Origin: Sphingopyxis sp. HIX
Lineage (GTDB): Bacteria; Pseudomonadota; Alphaproteobacteria; Sphingomonadales; Sphingomonadaceae
DNA: 64,000 nt
Direction of reading: 5' to 3'
Assembly (NCBI RefSeq): GCF_001468285.1
Contig: NZ_LNSB01000029.1
Coordinates: 1-64,000 of the forward strand
The notes under the pieces: generated by a model
The model's input: the letters and a program-made list of their open reading frames with translations, nothing else
Databases searched by the model: none
Told to the model about the DNA's origin: nothing
Program-made: the position numbers and the translations under genes
Shown: in pieces, positions 43,234 to 51,541 of the stretch
Layout: each line of letters starts with the position of its first letter
How positions within the stretch are numbered: the stretch's first letter is position 1

Positions 43234-44387
43234 CAATAGCTGCGCGGCATGCCCAGCACATGTTCGGCCACGTAAGACAGGATCATGTTCGTGCTGATCG
43301 GCGCGACCTGATAGAGCCGCGTTTCGCGGAACTTCCTCTCGATGTCGTACTCGGCGGCGAAGCCGAAACCGCCATGCGTCTGGATGCACGCCTCGCCCGC
43401 CGCCCAGCTCGCCTCGGCGGCGAGCATCTTGGCCATATTGGCTTCGGCCCCCGCATTTTCGCCCGCCTCATATTTGGCGATGCCGTCGTGGACGAGCAGT
43501 TCGGCGGCGCGCATCTGGGCATAGGCGCGCGCGATCGGGAATTGCACGCCCTGGTTCTGCCCGATCGGGCGCCCGAACAGCACGCGCTCTTTCGCGTAGC
43601 TTGATGCCTTCTCGATGAACCACTTCGCATCGCCGATGCACTCGGCACCGATCAGCAGCCGTTCGGCGTTCATGCCCGAGAGGATGTAGCGAAAACCCTT
43701 GCCCTCCTCGCCGATCAAATTCGCGGCGGGAATGCGCATAGCGTCGAAGAAGATTTCGGTCGTCGCATGGTTCATCATCGTGTCGATCGGGCGGATCGAC
43801 AGCGTGCCCGCGGCGAGCGCTTCCTTCATGTCGACGAGGAAGACCGACAGGCCTTCGGTGCGGCTCGCCGCTTCCTCGCGCGGGGTGGTGCGCGCGAGCA
43901 GGATCATCAGGTCGCTATGCTCGGCGCGGCTGGTCCACAGCTTCTGGCCGTTGACGACATATTCGTCGCCATCCTTCTTCGCGACGGTCTTGAGGCTCAG
44001 CGTGTCGGTTCCGCTCGTCGGTTCGGTGACGCCGAACGCCTGCAGCCGAAGCTCGCCGGTCGCAACGCGCGGCAGGTAGCGGGCCTTCTGCTCCTCCGAC
44101 CCGTGGCGCAGCACCGTGCCCATCACATACATTTGCGCGTGAACCGCCCCGCCGTTGCAACCCTGCCGCTGGATTTCCTCGAGGATCGCGGCGGCGGCCG
44201 ACAGCGGCAGGCCCGCGCCGCCATATTCCTCGGGGATCAGCGCGGCGAGATAACCCGCCTCTCCGAGCGCCGCGACGAACTCGCTCGGATATTCGCGCGC
44301 GCGGTCCTTCGCCTGCCAATAGGGGCCGGGAAACTGCGCGCAGAGCTTGGCGACCTCTTCGCGGATGGCGGTATAATCCTGGGTCAT
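43233..44387 (-). CDS. Acyl-CoA dehydrogenase
   Basis: A 384-residue FAD enzyme of the acyl-CoA dehydrogenase family that introduces a double bond next to the thioester. FGVTEPTSGTDTLSLKTVA and KLWTSRAEHSDLMILLART are the FAD-contacting signature blocks, and QTHGGFGFAAEYDIER is the C-terminal signature. The last gene of a six-gene minus-strand operon, overlapping the CoA-transferase by 4 bp. Substrate unknown; context suggests a branched or cyclic acyl-CoA. Confidence 0.93.
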   Translation of the reverse strand: MTQDYTAIREEVAKLCAQFPGPYWQAKDRAREYPSEFVAALGEAGYLAALIPEEYGGAGLPLSAAAAILEEIQRQGCNGGAVHAQMYVMGTVLRHGSEEQKARYLPRVATGELRLQAFGVTEPTSGTDTLSLKTVAKKDGDEYVVNGQKLWTSRAEHSDLMILLARTTPREEAASRTEGLSVFLVDMKEALAAGTLSIRPIDTMMNHATTEIFFDAMRIPAANLIGEEGKGFRYILSGMNAERLLIGAECIGDAKWFIEKASSYAKERVLFGRPIGQNQGVQFPIARAYAQMRAAELLVHDGIAKYEAGENAGAEANMAKMLAAEASWAAGEACIQTHGGFGFAAEYDIERKFRETRLYQVAPISTNMILSYVAEHVLGMPRSY

Positions 44388-45580
44388 GCCTGGTGGACCA
44401 GTCCCTCGTCGATGAGCGCGGCGATCGCGCCGCTGGAAAGCCCCAGCCGCCCGGCGAGCACCGCCTCGCTATGTTCGCCATTGCGCGGGGCGGGGGCGGG
44501 TGGCCGGCGGTCGGCCTGCGGGATCGTCGCAAAGGCCCCCGCGGCGGGATAGGCGAAGCCGCTGGGGTTCGCTGCCGCGCCGAAGATCGGGTTGTCCGCG
44601 ACCAGCGCCGGGTCGTTCGCGGCGTCGAGCATCGTGCGATAGGGCGAATGGACGATCCCGCCCGCGTCGAACACCACAGCGAGGTCGGCATGATCGCGCG
44701 CCGCGATCGCCTGTTCGAACAGCGGGTATAGCACGTCGCGGTGATCGAAGCGCAGCCCGTCGTCCTTGGCGAAGGACACGCCGCGTTCCGCCTCGATCGC
44801 CGCGACCGCCGGGCCGAGGTCCAGCGCGGCGATCAGGTTCGCCCATTGCCGCGGCGTTACCACCACGATCATCGTCCGCTCGCCGTCGCGCGTCACGAAG
44901 TCGCGCCCGAACAGGCCGTAAACCGCATTGCCGAGCCGCGGGCGGTTCGCCTCGCCGTACAGGACCTCGGCGATGCCGCCGAGGTTGGCGACCGTACCGA
45001 TCGCGATGTCGGACAGCGGCAGCCGCACCTCGCCGCCTTCGCCGGTCGCGGTGCGGCGCTGGATCGCCGCCATCAGCGCGAAGGCGGCATAGGCGCCGGT
45101 CAGCAGGTCCCAGGCGGGCAGCACATGGTTGACCGGCTCGGGCCCCGCGCCGGTGAGCATCGGATAACCGACCGCATTGTTCACCGTATAGTCGAGCGCG
45201 GGCGAGCCGTCGGCCCAGCCCATCACGCGCACGGTGACGAGGTCGGGGCGTCCCTCCGCGAGCGTCTCGTGCGACAGGAAACCGCCGACGGGGAAGTTGG
45301 TGACGAACTGGCCGGTCGCGCGCACCAGCGCCTGCAGCAGCTCGCGTCCCTCGGGCCGCCCAAGGTCGAGCGCGACCGACTTTTTCGCGCGGTTGAGATT
45401 TTCCCAATAGAGCGAGTCGTTGTTCTCGGTGACCGGCCAGCGCCGGAAATCGGGTCCGCCGCCGATCTGGTCGACGCGGATCACCTCCGCCCCCATCTGC
45501 GCGAGATAGAGCCCCGCGGTCGGCGACGCGACGAAGGACGACGCCTCGATGACCGAGAGATTGGGGAGGAGGTTATACAT
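44384..45580 (-). CDS. CaiB/BaiF-type CoA-transferase
   Basis: A 398-residue class III CoA-transferase that moves CoA between acids. LSVIEASSFVASPTAGLYLAQMGAEVIRVD and NLNRAKKSVALDLGRPEGRELL are typical of the family N terminus. It is shorter and more divergent in the C-terminal third than CaiB. It shares a 4-bp overlap with the acyl-CoA dehydrogenase; a repeat element separates it from the thiolase. It may activate the free acid by CoA transfer. Confidence 0.92.
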   Translation of the reverse strand: MYNLLPNLSVIEASSFVASPTAGLYLAQMGAEVIRVDQIGGGPDFRRWPVTENNDSLYWENLNRAKKSVALDLGRPEGRELLQALVRATGQFVTNFPVGGFLSHETLAEGRPDLVTVRVMGWADGSPALDYTVNNAVGYPMLTGAGPEPVNHVLPAWDLLTGAYAAFALMAAIQRRTATGEGGEVRLPLSDIAIGTVANLGGIAEVLYGEANRPRLGNAVYGLFGRDFVTRDGERTMIVVVTPRQWANLIAALDLGPAVAAIEAERGVSFAKDDGLRFDHRDVLYPLFEQAIAARDHADLAVVFDAGGIVHSPYRTMLDAANDPALVADNPIFGAAANPSGFAYPAAGAFATIPQADRRPPAPAPRNGEHSEAVLAGRLGLSSGAIAALIDEGLVHQA

Positions 45581-45584
45581 TACG

Positions 45585-45676
45585 CCGTCGCTCCCGCGAA
45601 GGCGGGGGCCGCAGTCGGCCTTACTCTTCGCCGCTGCGCAAACCCACAGCGGACCCCGCCTTCGCGGGGGCGACGG
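45585..45676. repeat. Inverted repeat with CCCGCGAAGGCGGGG arms
   Basis: CCGTCGCTCCCGCGAAGGCGGGG at the left faces CCCCGCCTTCGCGGGGGCGACGG at the right, forming a long stem with a 48-bp loop. It is a dispersed palindrome type found in many GC-rich genomes. It sits inside the CoA operon between the CoA-transferase and thiolase genes. Confidence 0.9.
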
Positions 45677-45685
45677 ATACTCAAC

Positions 45686-46891
45686 TCACGCATCCGCGCG
45701 CCCGATGATCGCGATCGACGACACATTCTGGTTCGGCATGCCGCCGAGATTGTGGCTCAGCGCGAACACCGGATTATCCTGCCGCTGGCGCTCGCCCGCG
45801 CGGCCGAGGATCTGGAGATAATTTTCGTAAATCATGCGCAGCCCCGACGCGCCGATCGGGTGGCCGAAGCATTTGAGCCCGCCATCGATCTGGCACGGGA
45901 TCGCGCCGTCGCAGTCGTAAAATCCATCGAGCACGTCGCGCCAGCCCTGGCCTTCCTTCGAGATATGGAGATCCTCCATCGTCACCAGCTCGGTGACCGA
46001 GAAACAGTCGTGGACCTCGATCAGGCTCAATTGCGACCGCGGATCGGTGATCCCCGCCTCGTCATAGGCGCGCGTCGCGGCAACGCGCGTGGTGTGGAAA
46101 TAGCTGCCGTTCCACCCCTGCGCCTGCATCTCCCAGCCGTTCGAGGTCGCGAGCTGGAGCGCCTTCACCGTCACGATATCGGTCTTGCCCAATGCGCGCG
46201 CGATCTCGGGCGTGGTGACGATCGCGCAGGCGGCGCCGTCGCTGACCCCGCAGCAGTCGAACAGGCCGAGCGGTTCGGCGATCATCGGCGCGCCCAGCAC
46301 CTGATCCATCGTCACCGCCTTTTGCAGATGCGCCTTGGGGTTTTTCGCGCCATTGGCGTGGCTCTTGACCGAGACATGCGCCATCGCGCGCTTGAGGTCG
46401 TCCTTGCTGACGCCATGGACGCCGCGATAGGCGCTCGCGAGCTGCGCGAAATTGCCCGGCGCCGACCCGGTGATCCCGACCATGTCGTGCGTCGTGCCGC
46501 GCGTGCGCACGGGCAGCCCGCCATAGCCGGTGTCCTTCAGCTTCTCGGCGCCCATTGCGAGCGCGATGTCGCACGCGCCCGACGCCACGGCATAGACCGC
46601 GCCGCGAAAGCTTTCGGTGCCGCTGGCGCAATAATTTTCGACCTTGGTGACGCCGATGTCGGGCAGGCGCAGCGCGACCGCGAGCGGGATGCCGCTCGGC
46701 CCGATATTCTGCGCGTCGAACGCGGCACCGAGCCAGGCGGCGTCGATCTGGCTCGCCTCGATCCCGGCGTCGGCCATCGCCTCTTCATAGGCCTCGAGCA
46801 TCAGCTGGTCCTCGTCCTTGTCCCAGCGTTCGCCGAACTTGGCGCAGCCCATGCCCAGAATGGCGACCTTGTCGCGGATACCCTTGGCCAT
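45686..46891 (-). CDS. SCP-x/lipid-transfer-type thiolase
   Basis: A 401-residue thiolase-superfamily protein. The reactive Cys88 lies in VENYCASGTES; EVHDCFSVTELVTMEDL and CFGHPIGASG follow. These blocks match SCP-x and steroid side-chain thiolases/aldolases rather than FadA. I start at 46891 with AGGAG upstream; the frame extends 23 residues further. It lies directly after the HMG-CoA-synthase-like gene (13 bp), the arrangement of thiolase plus DUF35 partner. Confidence 0.92.
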   Translation of the reverse strand: MAKGIRDKVAILGMGCAKFGERWDKDEDQLMLEAYEEAMADAGIEASQIDAAWLGAAFDAQNIGPSGIPLAVALRLPDIGVTKVENYCASGTESFRGAVYAVASGACDIALAMGAEKLKDTGYGGLPVRTRGTTHDMVGITGSAPGNFAQLASAYRGVHGVSKDDLKRAMAHVSVKSHANGAKNPKAHLQKAVTMDQVLGAPMIAEPLGLFDCCGVSDGAACAIVTTPEIARALGKTDIVTVKALQLATSNGWEMQAQGWNGSYFHTTRVAATRAYDEAGITDPRSQLSLIEVHDCFSVTELVTMEDLHISKEGQGWRDVLDGFYDCDGAIPCQIDGGLKCFGHPIGASGLRMIYENYLQILGRAGERQRQDNPVFALSHNLGGMPNQNVSSIAIIGRADA

Positions 46892-46904
46892 TTGTCGTCT
46901 CCTC

Positions 46905-48344
46905 TCAGAAAGCCGGCGCGGCTTTCCAGAAATAGCGGCGGAACCCGCGGTTCTCGTCATACGCCTTGATGCGGAACATCATCCGCAGATCGGCGCCGAC
47001 GTCGAGCGCATCGCCCGCGAAATCGGTGAACTCGGTCATCATGCGCCCGCCGCCGACAAAGTCGATATTGCCATAATAGCTGGGCGGATCGGGCGAGTAG
47101 GTGAGCGCGTCGGCGGTCCAGGTCATCACCTTTGCGGGGACCTCGGCGAGCGGATAATCTTCCTGCGTCCCCACCGCATGGTCGTTGCCGCCCACGCTGA
47201 CCTCGCTCTTCGGGAACTGCACCGTGCCGGTCTTGGTGCAACGCCCGCCGACGAGGCCGAGCACCGCCTTGCGACCCCGCCACAGCGCGGTCAGCGCGGT
47301 CTTGCTGTCATGCTCGGCGCGCGCGCCGCGGTCGAGCTGGAGCAGCCCGCGGTGGAAGAGATATTTGGCGTAATTGGTCGACTCGATCCGCCGCGCCAGC
47401 CAGCCCGACACGCCGAGCCGCGGCTTCACCGACCCGATCGCGCCGGTGACTTCGAACAGGATGAGGTCGCAGCCCTGACCGAAGCTCGCGAGCAGGATGC
47501 GCTCGCCCGGCTTCGCCTTTTCGAGCGTGCCGGCGAGCATCACCAGCGCATGCGCCGCGCCCGCATGGCCGAGGTTCGCGCCGAGCGTGTCGGCGACCGC
47601 GCCTTCGCCGATACCGGCCTTCTTCGCGAGCATTTCGGGAACGCCCTTGACCGCGACGGGGACGAGGAAATGGTCGATCGCCGCGCCCTCGACCCCGGCC
47701 TTTTTCAGCAGCGCCGCGATCGCGGGGTTCATGATCCGCGCGAAGCCCTCGTCGCGCACCCAGCGCGCTTCCCAGTCATAGTCATGCGCTTCGCCGGCTT
47801 CGCGGAAATGGTCGACGAAATCCATCGTGACGCTGTGGCTCGCCACGAGCGTCGCGATCGGCGTGCCGGTGCCGACGAGCACGGCGGCGGCAGCATCGCC
47901 GCTCGTCATCTCGCGTTCGGACGCGGGCTTGGGCGTCGTGATTTCCGCCGCCGTCACCAGCGTGGTTTCGTTGCCGCCCAGCGCCGCAAGCAACGCCGAG
48001 GTCGCGGCGCGCTGCGAACCCGCCACATCGAGCGCGCCAACCGCGTCGGGCAGATTCAGCGCCTCCTTGACGATGCCGGCATTCTGGCGGTCGGCGAAAG
48101 GCAGCGTGGTCGACGCGATGGCGACGCGCTGCACGCTCGCGCGGTCGATGCCGTCGAGCGCATCGCGTGCGGCTTCGAGCGCCATGGTGACGCTGTCCTC
48201 GTCCCAGTTGGCGACGGCTTTCTCGCCCTTGGCGAGCCCGCGCAGGCCGCCCGCGAACCAGCTGTTCGTCGCATGGATGGCGCTGCGCTGCAGCCGGGTA
48301 ATCGGCACATAGGCGCCGAAGGACAGGATTCCGAACTCGCTCAT
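46905..48344 (-). CDS. HMG-CoA synthase-like protein fused to DUF35-type OB fold
   Basis: A 479-residue protein. Residues about 1-330 resemble 3-hydroxy-3-methylglutaryl-CoA synthase/KAS III (ILSFGAYVPITRLQRS, SGDAAAAVLVG, GANLGHAGAAHALVMLAGTLE). The C-terminal 130 residues resemble a DUF35 OB fold (GRCTKTGTVQFP), with a single Cys where zinc-ribbon Cys pairs would be. At the usual catalytic-Cys position (DVAGSQRAAT) there is Ser110, so it may not form the acyl-enzyme. It might act as a structural or OB-fold partner of the neighbouring thiolase. It overlaps the MaoC gene by 4 bp. Confidence 0.85.
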   Translation of the reverse strand: MSEFGILSFGAYVPITRLQRSAIHATNSWFAGGLRGLAKGEKAVANWDEDSVTMALEAARDALDGIDRASVQRVAIASTTLPFADRQNAGIVKEALNLPDAVGALDVAGSQRAATSALLAALGGNETTLVTAAEITTPKPASEREMTSGDAAAAVLVGTGTPIATLVASHSVTMDFVDHFREAGEAHDYDWEARWVRDEGFARIMNPAIAALLKKAGVEGAAIDHFLVPVAVKGVPEMLAKKAGIGEGAVADTLGANLGHAGAAHALVMLAGTLEKAKPGERILLASFGQGCDLILFEVTGAIGSVKPRLGVSGWLARRIESTNYAKYLFHRGLLQLDRGARAEHDSKTALTALWRGRKAVLGLVGGRCTKTGTVQFPKSEVSVGGNDHAVGTQEDYPLAEVPAKVMTWTADALTYSPDPPSYYGNIDFVGGGRMMTEFTDFAGDALDVGADLRMMFRIKAYDENRGFRRYFWKAAPAF

Positions 48345-49177
48345 GCCGTCTCCGCATAGCCGTTGGTGAAAACAATCTTGTCGCGCTCGACCACGCGGGC
48401 GCGGAAGGCGAGCTTGCCACCCTCTTCGTCCCAGATCGAGGTCTCGATCGTTTCGCCGGGGGTGACCGGCGACGAAAAGCGGCCGTCGAGCCGCTTCAGC
48501 CGCGCGGGCTCATTGCCGCAGCGCGCGGCGAGCAATGCCCGCCCGATCACGCCATAGGTCGCGAGCCCGTGCAGGATCGGCGCCTCGAAGCCGCCCGCCC
48601 TGGCCACATCGGGGTCGATGTGCAGCGGGTTGAGGTCGCCAGACAGGCGATAGATCAATGCCTGGTTTGCGGCGGTGGTGAGCGTCACCACCGCGTCGGG
48701 CGCGCGGTCGGGAATGGCGTGCGGCACCGGCACGCCCTCGGCCGATCCGCCGAAGCCGCCGTCGCCGCGCAGGAAGGTCATCGAGCGCGAGGTCGCGAGA
48801 TGCGTGCCGGCGCCGTCATGAATCTCGCGCGTCACCATCGCGAGCGCGCCCTTGTCGGCGCCCTTGTCGTAGAGCGCCTCGACCACCGTCGATCCGACGA
48901 TTTCGCCTTCAACGGGCAGCGGCGCGTGGAGGATCGTCGACTGCTCGCCGTGCAATATCTTCTGCCAATTCGCGCCGAGCGCGGGGTCGCGCCAGATGAA
49001 GCCCGGATAGCCGAGCGTCACCGCCATCGTCGGCAGCGCCTTCAGCCGTTCCTCGAACAGGAAATCGAGCTCGGTCGCCCCGATGCCGAGCGCGTAGAGG
49101 ATCGTGTCGCGCGGCGTGAGCACCTGCCGCGTGACGATCGGCGGCATCGAAAGGAGGTAGTCGGGGTCGATCGCCAT
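48341..49177 (-). CDS. MaoC/hydratase-2 family enoyl-CoA hydratase
   Basis: A 278-residue double hot-dog protein of the peroxisomal hydratase 2 type. YRLSGDLNPLHIDPDVARAGGF and PILHGLATYGV hold the catalytic Asp/His signature of R-specific enoyl-CoA hydratases. The N-terminal 120 residues form the second hot-dog. Start and stop overlap both neighbours by a few bases. It hydrates the enoyl-CoA made by the acyl-CoA dehydrogenase. Confidence 0.93.
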   Translation of the reverse strand: MAIDPDYLLSMPPIVTRQVLTPRDTILYALGIGATELDFLFEERLKALPTMAVTLGYPGFIWRDPALGANWQKILHGEQSTILHAPLPVEGEIVGSTVVEALYDKGADKGALAMVTREIHDGAGTHLATSRSMTFLRGDGGFGGSAEGVPVPHAIPDRAPDAVVTLTTAANQALIYRLSGDLNPLHIDPDVARAGGFEAPILHGLATYGVIGRALLAARCGNEPARLKRLDGRFSSPVTPGETIETSIWDEEGGKLAFRARVVERDKIVFTNGYAETA

Positions 49178-50091
49178 CAGATGGGATCGTAGCCGAAGAC
49201 GTCCCCCGAACGCTCCGCCGGATTGGCGAAACTGCCGCGGAACGCCGGGAGCATCTCGTCGGCGATCGCCTGCGCGGTCCAGCCCTCATTCTTCTGCATC
49301 GAGCGGATCGGGCGCGGTTTCGAGAAAAGGAATATCTCGTTCTTGCGCACGCCGAAGACCTGGTTCGACACTTCCTGCGACGCGTCGCTGGCGAGGAAAG
49401 CGACGAGCGGCGCGATCTTGTCGGCGGTCATCGTCTTCATCCGCTCGATGCGCAGCGCCTCGGCCTCGTTGGTCGCGGGGATCGTCGCGATCAGCCGGCT
49501 CCACGCGAAGGGGGCGATGCAGTTCGAGCGCACCCCGGCGCGCGCCATGTCGAGCGCGATCGACTGCGACAGGCCGACGATGCCGAGCTTCGCCGCCGAA
49601 TAATTAGCCTGACCGAAATTGCCGATCAGCCCGCTGGTCGAGGTGAAGTGGATGAAGCTGCCCGACTGCTGGTCGCGGAAATAGGGGGTCGCCGCCTTCG
49701 ACACGTTGAAGCAGCCGTTCAAGTGAACGTCGATCACCGCGCTCCAATCCTCATGGCTCATCTTGTGCCAGATGCGGTCGCGCAGGATGCCGGCATTGTT
49801 CACCACCGCGTCGATGCGGCCGAAGTGCTGCACCGCATCCTCGATGATGCTCGCCGCGCCCTTGGGGTCGGAGACGCTGGCGCCGTTCGCCAGCGCCTTG
49901 CCGCCGGCCGCCTTGATGTCGTTTACCGTTTCCTGCGCGGGGGAGAGGTCGGCGCCTTCGCCCTCGGCGCTGCCGCCCAGATCGTTGACCACGACCGCCG
50001 CGCCTTCCTTCGCGCAGAGCAATGCGATCTCGCGCCCGACGCCGCGTCCCGCGCCCGTCACCGCGACCACCTTGCCGTCCAGCATGCCCAT
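49177..50091 (-). CDS. SDR of the 17-beta-HSD4 / 3-hydroxyacyl-CoA dehydrogenase type
   Basis: A 304-residue NAD-dependent reductase with TGAGRGVGRE (Rossmann loop), NNAGILRDR, STSGLIGNFGQANYSAAK (catalytic Ser, Tyr, Lys) and a C-terminal extension. GILRD and the NFGQ motif are features of peroxisomal multifunctional-enzyme dehydrogenases. First gene of the operon; GGGAGA precedes the ATG. It likely oxidises the hydroxyacyl-CoA made by the MaoC hydratase. Confidence 0.93.
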   Translation of the reverse strand: MGMLDGKVVAVTGAGRGVGREIALLCAKEGAAVVVNDLGGSAEGEGADLSPAQETVNDIKAAGGKALANGASVSDPKGAASIIEDAVQHFGRIDAVVNNAGILRDRIWHKMSHEDWSAVIDVHLNGCFNVSKAATPYFRDQQSGSFIHFTSTSGLIGNFGQANYSAAKLGIVGLSQSIALDMARAGVRSNCIAPFAWSRLIATIPATNEAEALRIERMKTMTADKIAPLVAFLASDASQEVSNQVFGVRKNEIFLFSKPRPIRSMQKNEGWTAQAIADEMLPAFRGSFANPAERSGDVFGYDPI

Positions 50092-50137
50092 GCGACTCTC
50101 CCTTCGACGATTGCGATCCGGCTAGTTGAGCTTTCCG

Positions 50138-50161
50138 CGATATTCAATATAAAGAATATCG
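50138..50161. promoter_or_regulatory. Palindrome, candidate IclR operator
   Basis: CGATATTC (50138-50145) and GAATATCG (50154-50161) form a perfect 8-bp inverted repeat around AATATAAA. It sits in the 95-bp divergent region between the SDR operon start (50091) and the iclR gene start (50187). The symmetry, AT-rich core and position fit an operator or overlapping promoter bound by the IclR protein. Confidence 0.75.
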
Positions 50162-50186
50162 TTTTCATATTTGTGAAAAGAGAGCC

Positions 50187-50918
50187 ATGGCTGGTGAAGT
50201 GAGATCGGTATCGCAGGCCTTCGCGCTACTCCGCCTGCTCGCCGAGCGCGACCCGATGAGCTTGTCCGACATCGGCCGCGCGCTCGGGCTCGGCGCATCC
50301 TCCTGCTTCAACCTGCTCGGCACGCTCGTCGCCGAGGGCGCGGTGGTGCGCGAGGCGCCGGGCAAGCGCTATCGCCTCGCCGACGGCTGGGCGCGCTCGG
50401 GGCTGCTACGCGACGGCGACGCACGGCGGATGATCGACCGGCTGCGCCCGCTGATGACGCGCTTCGCGCAGGAGCATGGCGTCACCGCCGGGCTGTGGCA
50501 GGTCGCGTCGAAGGACCGGCTGCAACTCGTCGCGCATGCCGAGAGCAATGCCGTGCTGCGTATCCACCTCGCGCAGGGGCAGCGCCAGCCGCTCGGCGGC
50601 GGCGCGGTCGGGCGGGCGTTCGCCGCGGCGCAGGCGGCCGACGAGGCGGAGATCGCACGGCGCTTTGCCGGCGTGCGCTGGGAGAAGCCGGTCAGTTTCG
50701 CCGATTATGCGACGCAGGTCGGGCTCGCCGCGCAGGCGGGCTATGCGCTCGACGAGGGGCATACGCATATCGGCATCTGGACGCTCGCCGCGGTGGTGCC
50801 GGGCCGCGGCGCCGAATATTGCGCCTCGGCGAGCTTCTTCGCCGGATCGCGCGGCGCGACCGAGGTCGCGGCGCTCGGCCGCGCGCTGGTCGAACTGGCG
50901 GCGGCGGCCGGGGGCTAG
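50187..50918 (+). CDS. IclR-family transcription regulator
   Basis: A 243-residue protein with an N-terminal winged HTH (VSQAFALLRLLAERDPMSLSDIGRALGLGASSCFNLLGTL, residues about 8-47) and a C-terminal ligand domain typical of IclR. It is divergent from the six-gene CoA-thioester operon, which it probably controls through the palindrome at 50138-50161. It is convergent with the TlpA gene, overlapping by 4 bp. Confidence 0.93.
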   Translation: MAGEVRSVSQAFALLRLLAERDPMSLSDIGRALGLGASSCFNLLGTLVAEGAVVREAPGKRYRLADGWARSGLLRDGDARRMIDRLRPLMTRFAQEHGVTAGLWQVASKDRLQLVAHAESNAVLRIHLAQGQRQPLGGGAVGRAFAAAQAADEAEIARRFAGVRWEKPVSFADYATQVGLAAQAGYALDEGHTHIGIWTLAAVVPGRGAEYCASASFFAGSRGATEVAALGRALVELAAAAGG

Positions 50919-51541
50919 AAGCCCGCTTCGCCCAGCAGCGCCTTCGCCTCTTCGCCCTGCCAGTCGATCGCGCCGATCACGCGCCACACCTCGCGCCCCT
51001 CGGCGTCATAGAGGATGCTCGTCGGCAGCGCGCTGTTATAGACGTCGAGCAGATGGTTGTCGGGGTCGATATAGGGCTGAAGCGCCGCAAGCTTCGCCTT
51101 GGCGAACCACGGGTCGACCACCGCCGCGCCCTGCAAATCCTGCGCGACCGCGACCACGGTCAGCTTGTCCTTCTGCGCCGCGGCGAGCCTGTCGAGCGTC
51201 GGCATCTCGGCGACGCACGGCGCGCACCAGGTCGCCCACAGATTGACGAGCAAAGGCTTGCCGCGGAACGCCGCGAGCGTCACCGGCGCGTCGTCGGGCC
51301 CGGTGAAGCTCACCGCGGGCGCGGGCTTGCCCGCTTCGGTGCGGATCACCTGGTGCTTGAAGGTCTCGACCCCGCCCTTGGCTTCGGAAGCCGAAATATT
51401 TGCTTGGCCCGCCCCGGGTTGCTCCCCGCCGGCCTTTTCCCTATCGCAGCCCGCGATCGATCCGGCCAGCAGCAGCGCCGGAATCAACGAATAGAGGCTT
51501 GGGACGCGGCGGATGGCGGATTCTCCGAACAGCAACAGCAT
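50915..51541 (-). CDS. TlpA-like thioredoxin-fold lipoprotein
   Basis: A roughly 208-residue envelope protein with a lipobox near residue 32 (LAGSIAGC) and a thioredoxin-like domain with [13 protein letters not shown] (CxxC). It probably reduces periplasmic disulfides, for example in cytochrome maturation. I start at 51541 so that the lipoprotein signal contains Arg residues; that makes it overlap argH by 29 bp on the opposite strand. A TTG at 51487 gives a shorter signal and is the alternative. Confidence 0.83.
   Translation of the reverse strand: MLLLFGESAIRRVPSLYSLIPALLLAGSIAGCDREKAGGEQPGAGQANISASEAKGGVETFKHQVIRTEAGKPAPAVSFTGPDDAPVTLAAFRGKPLLVNLWATWCAPCVAEMPTLDRLAAAQKDKLTVVAVAQDLQGAAVVDPWFAKAKLAALQPYIDPDNHLLDVYNSALPTSILYDAEGREVWRVIGAIDWQGEEAKALLGEAGF

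Noticed and set aside
46818..48359. Plus-strand open frame opposite the HMG-CoA-synthase-like gene
   Set aside because: Shadow frame: the minus-strand reading contains thiolase-superfamily motifs and correct gene overlaps, and the plus reading has none.
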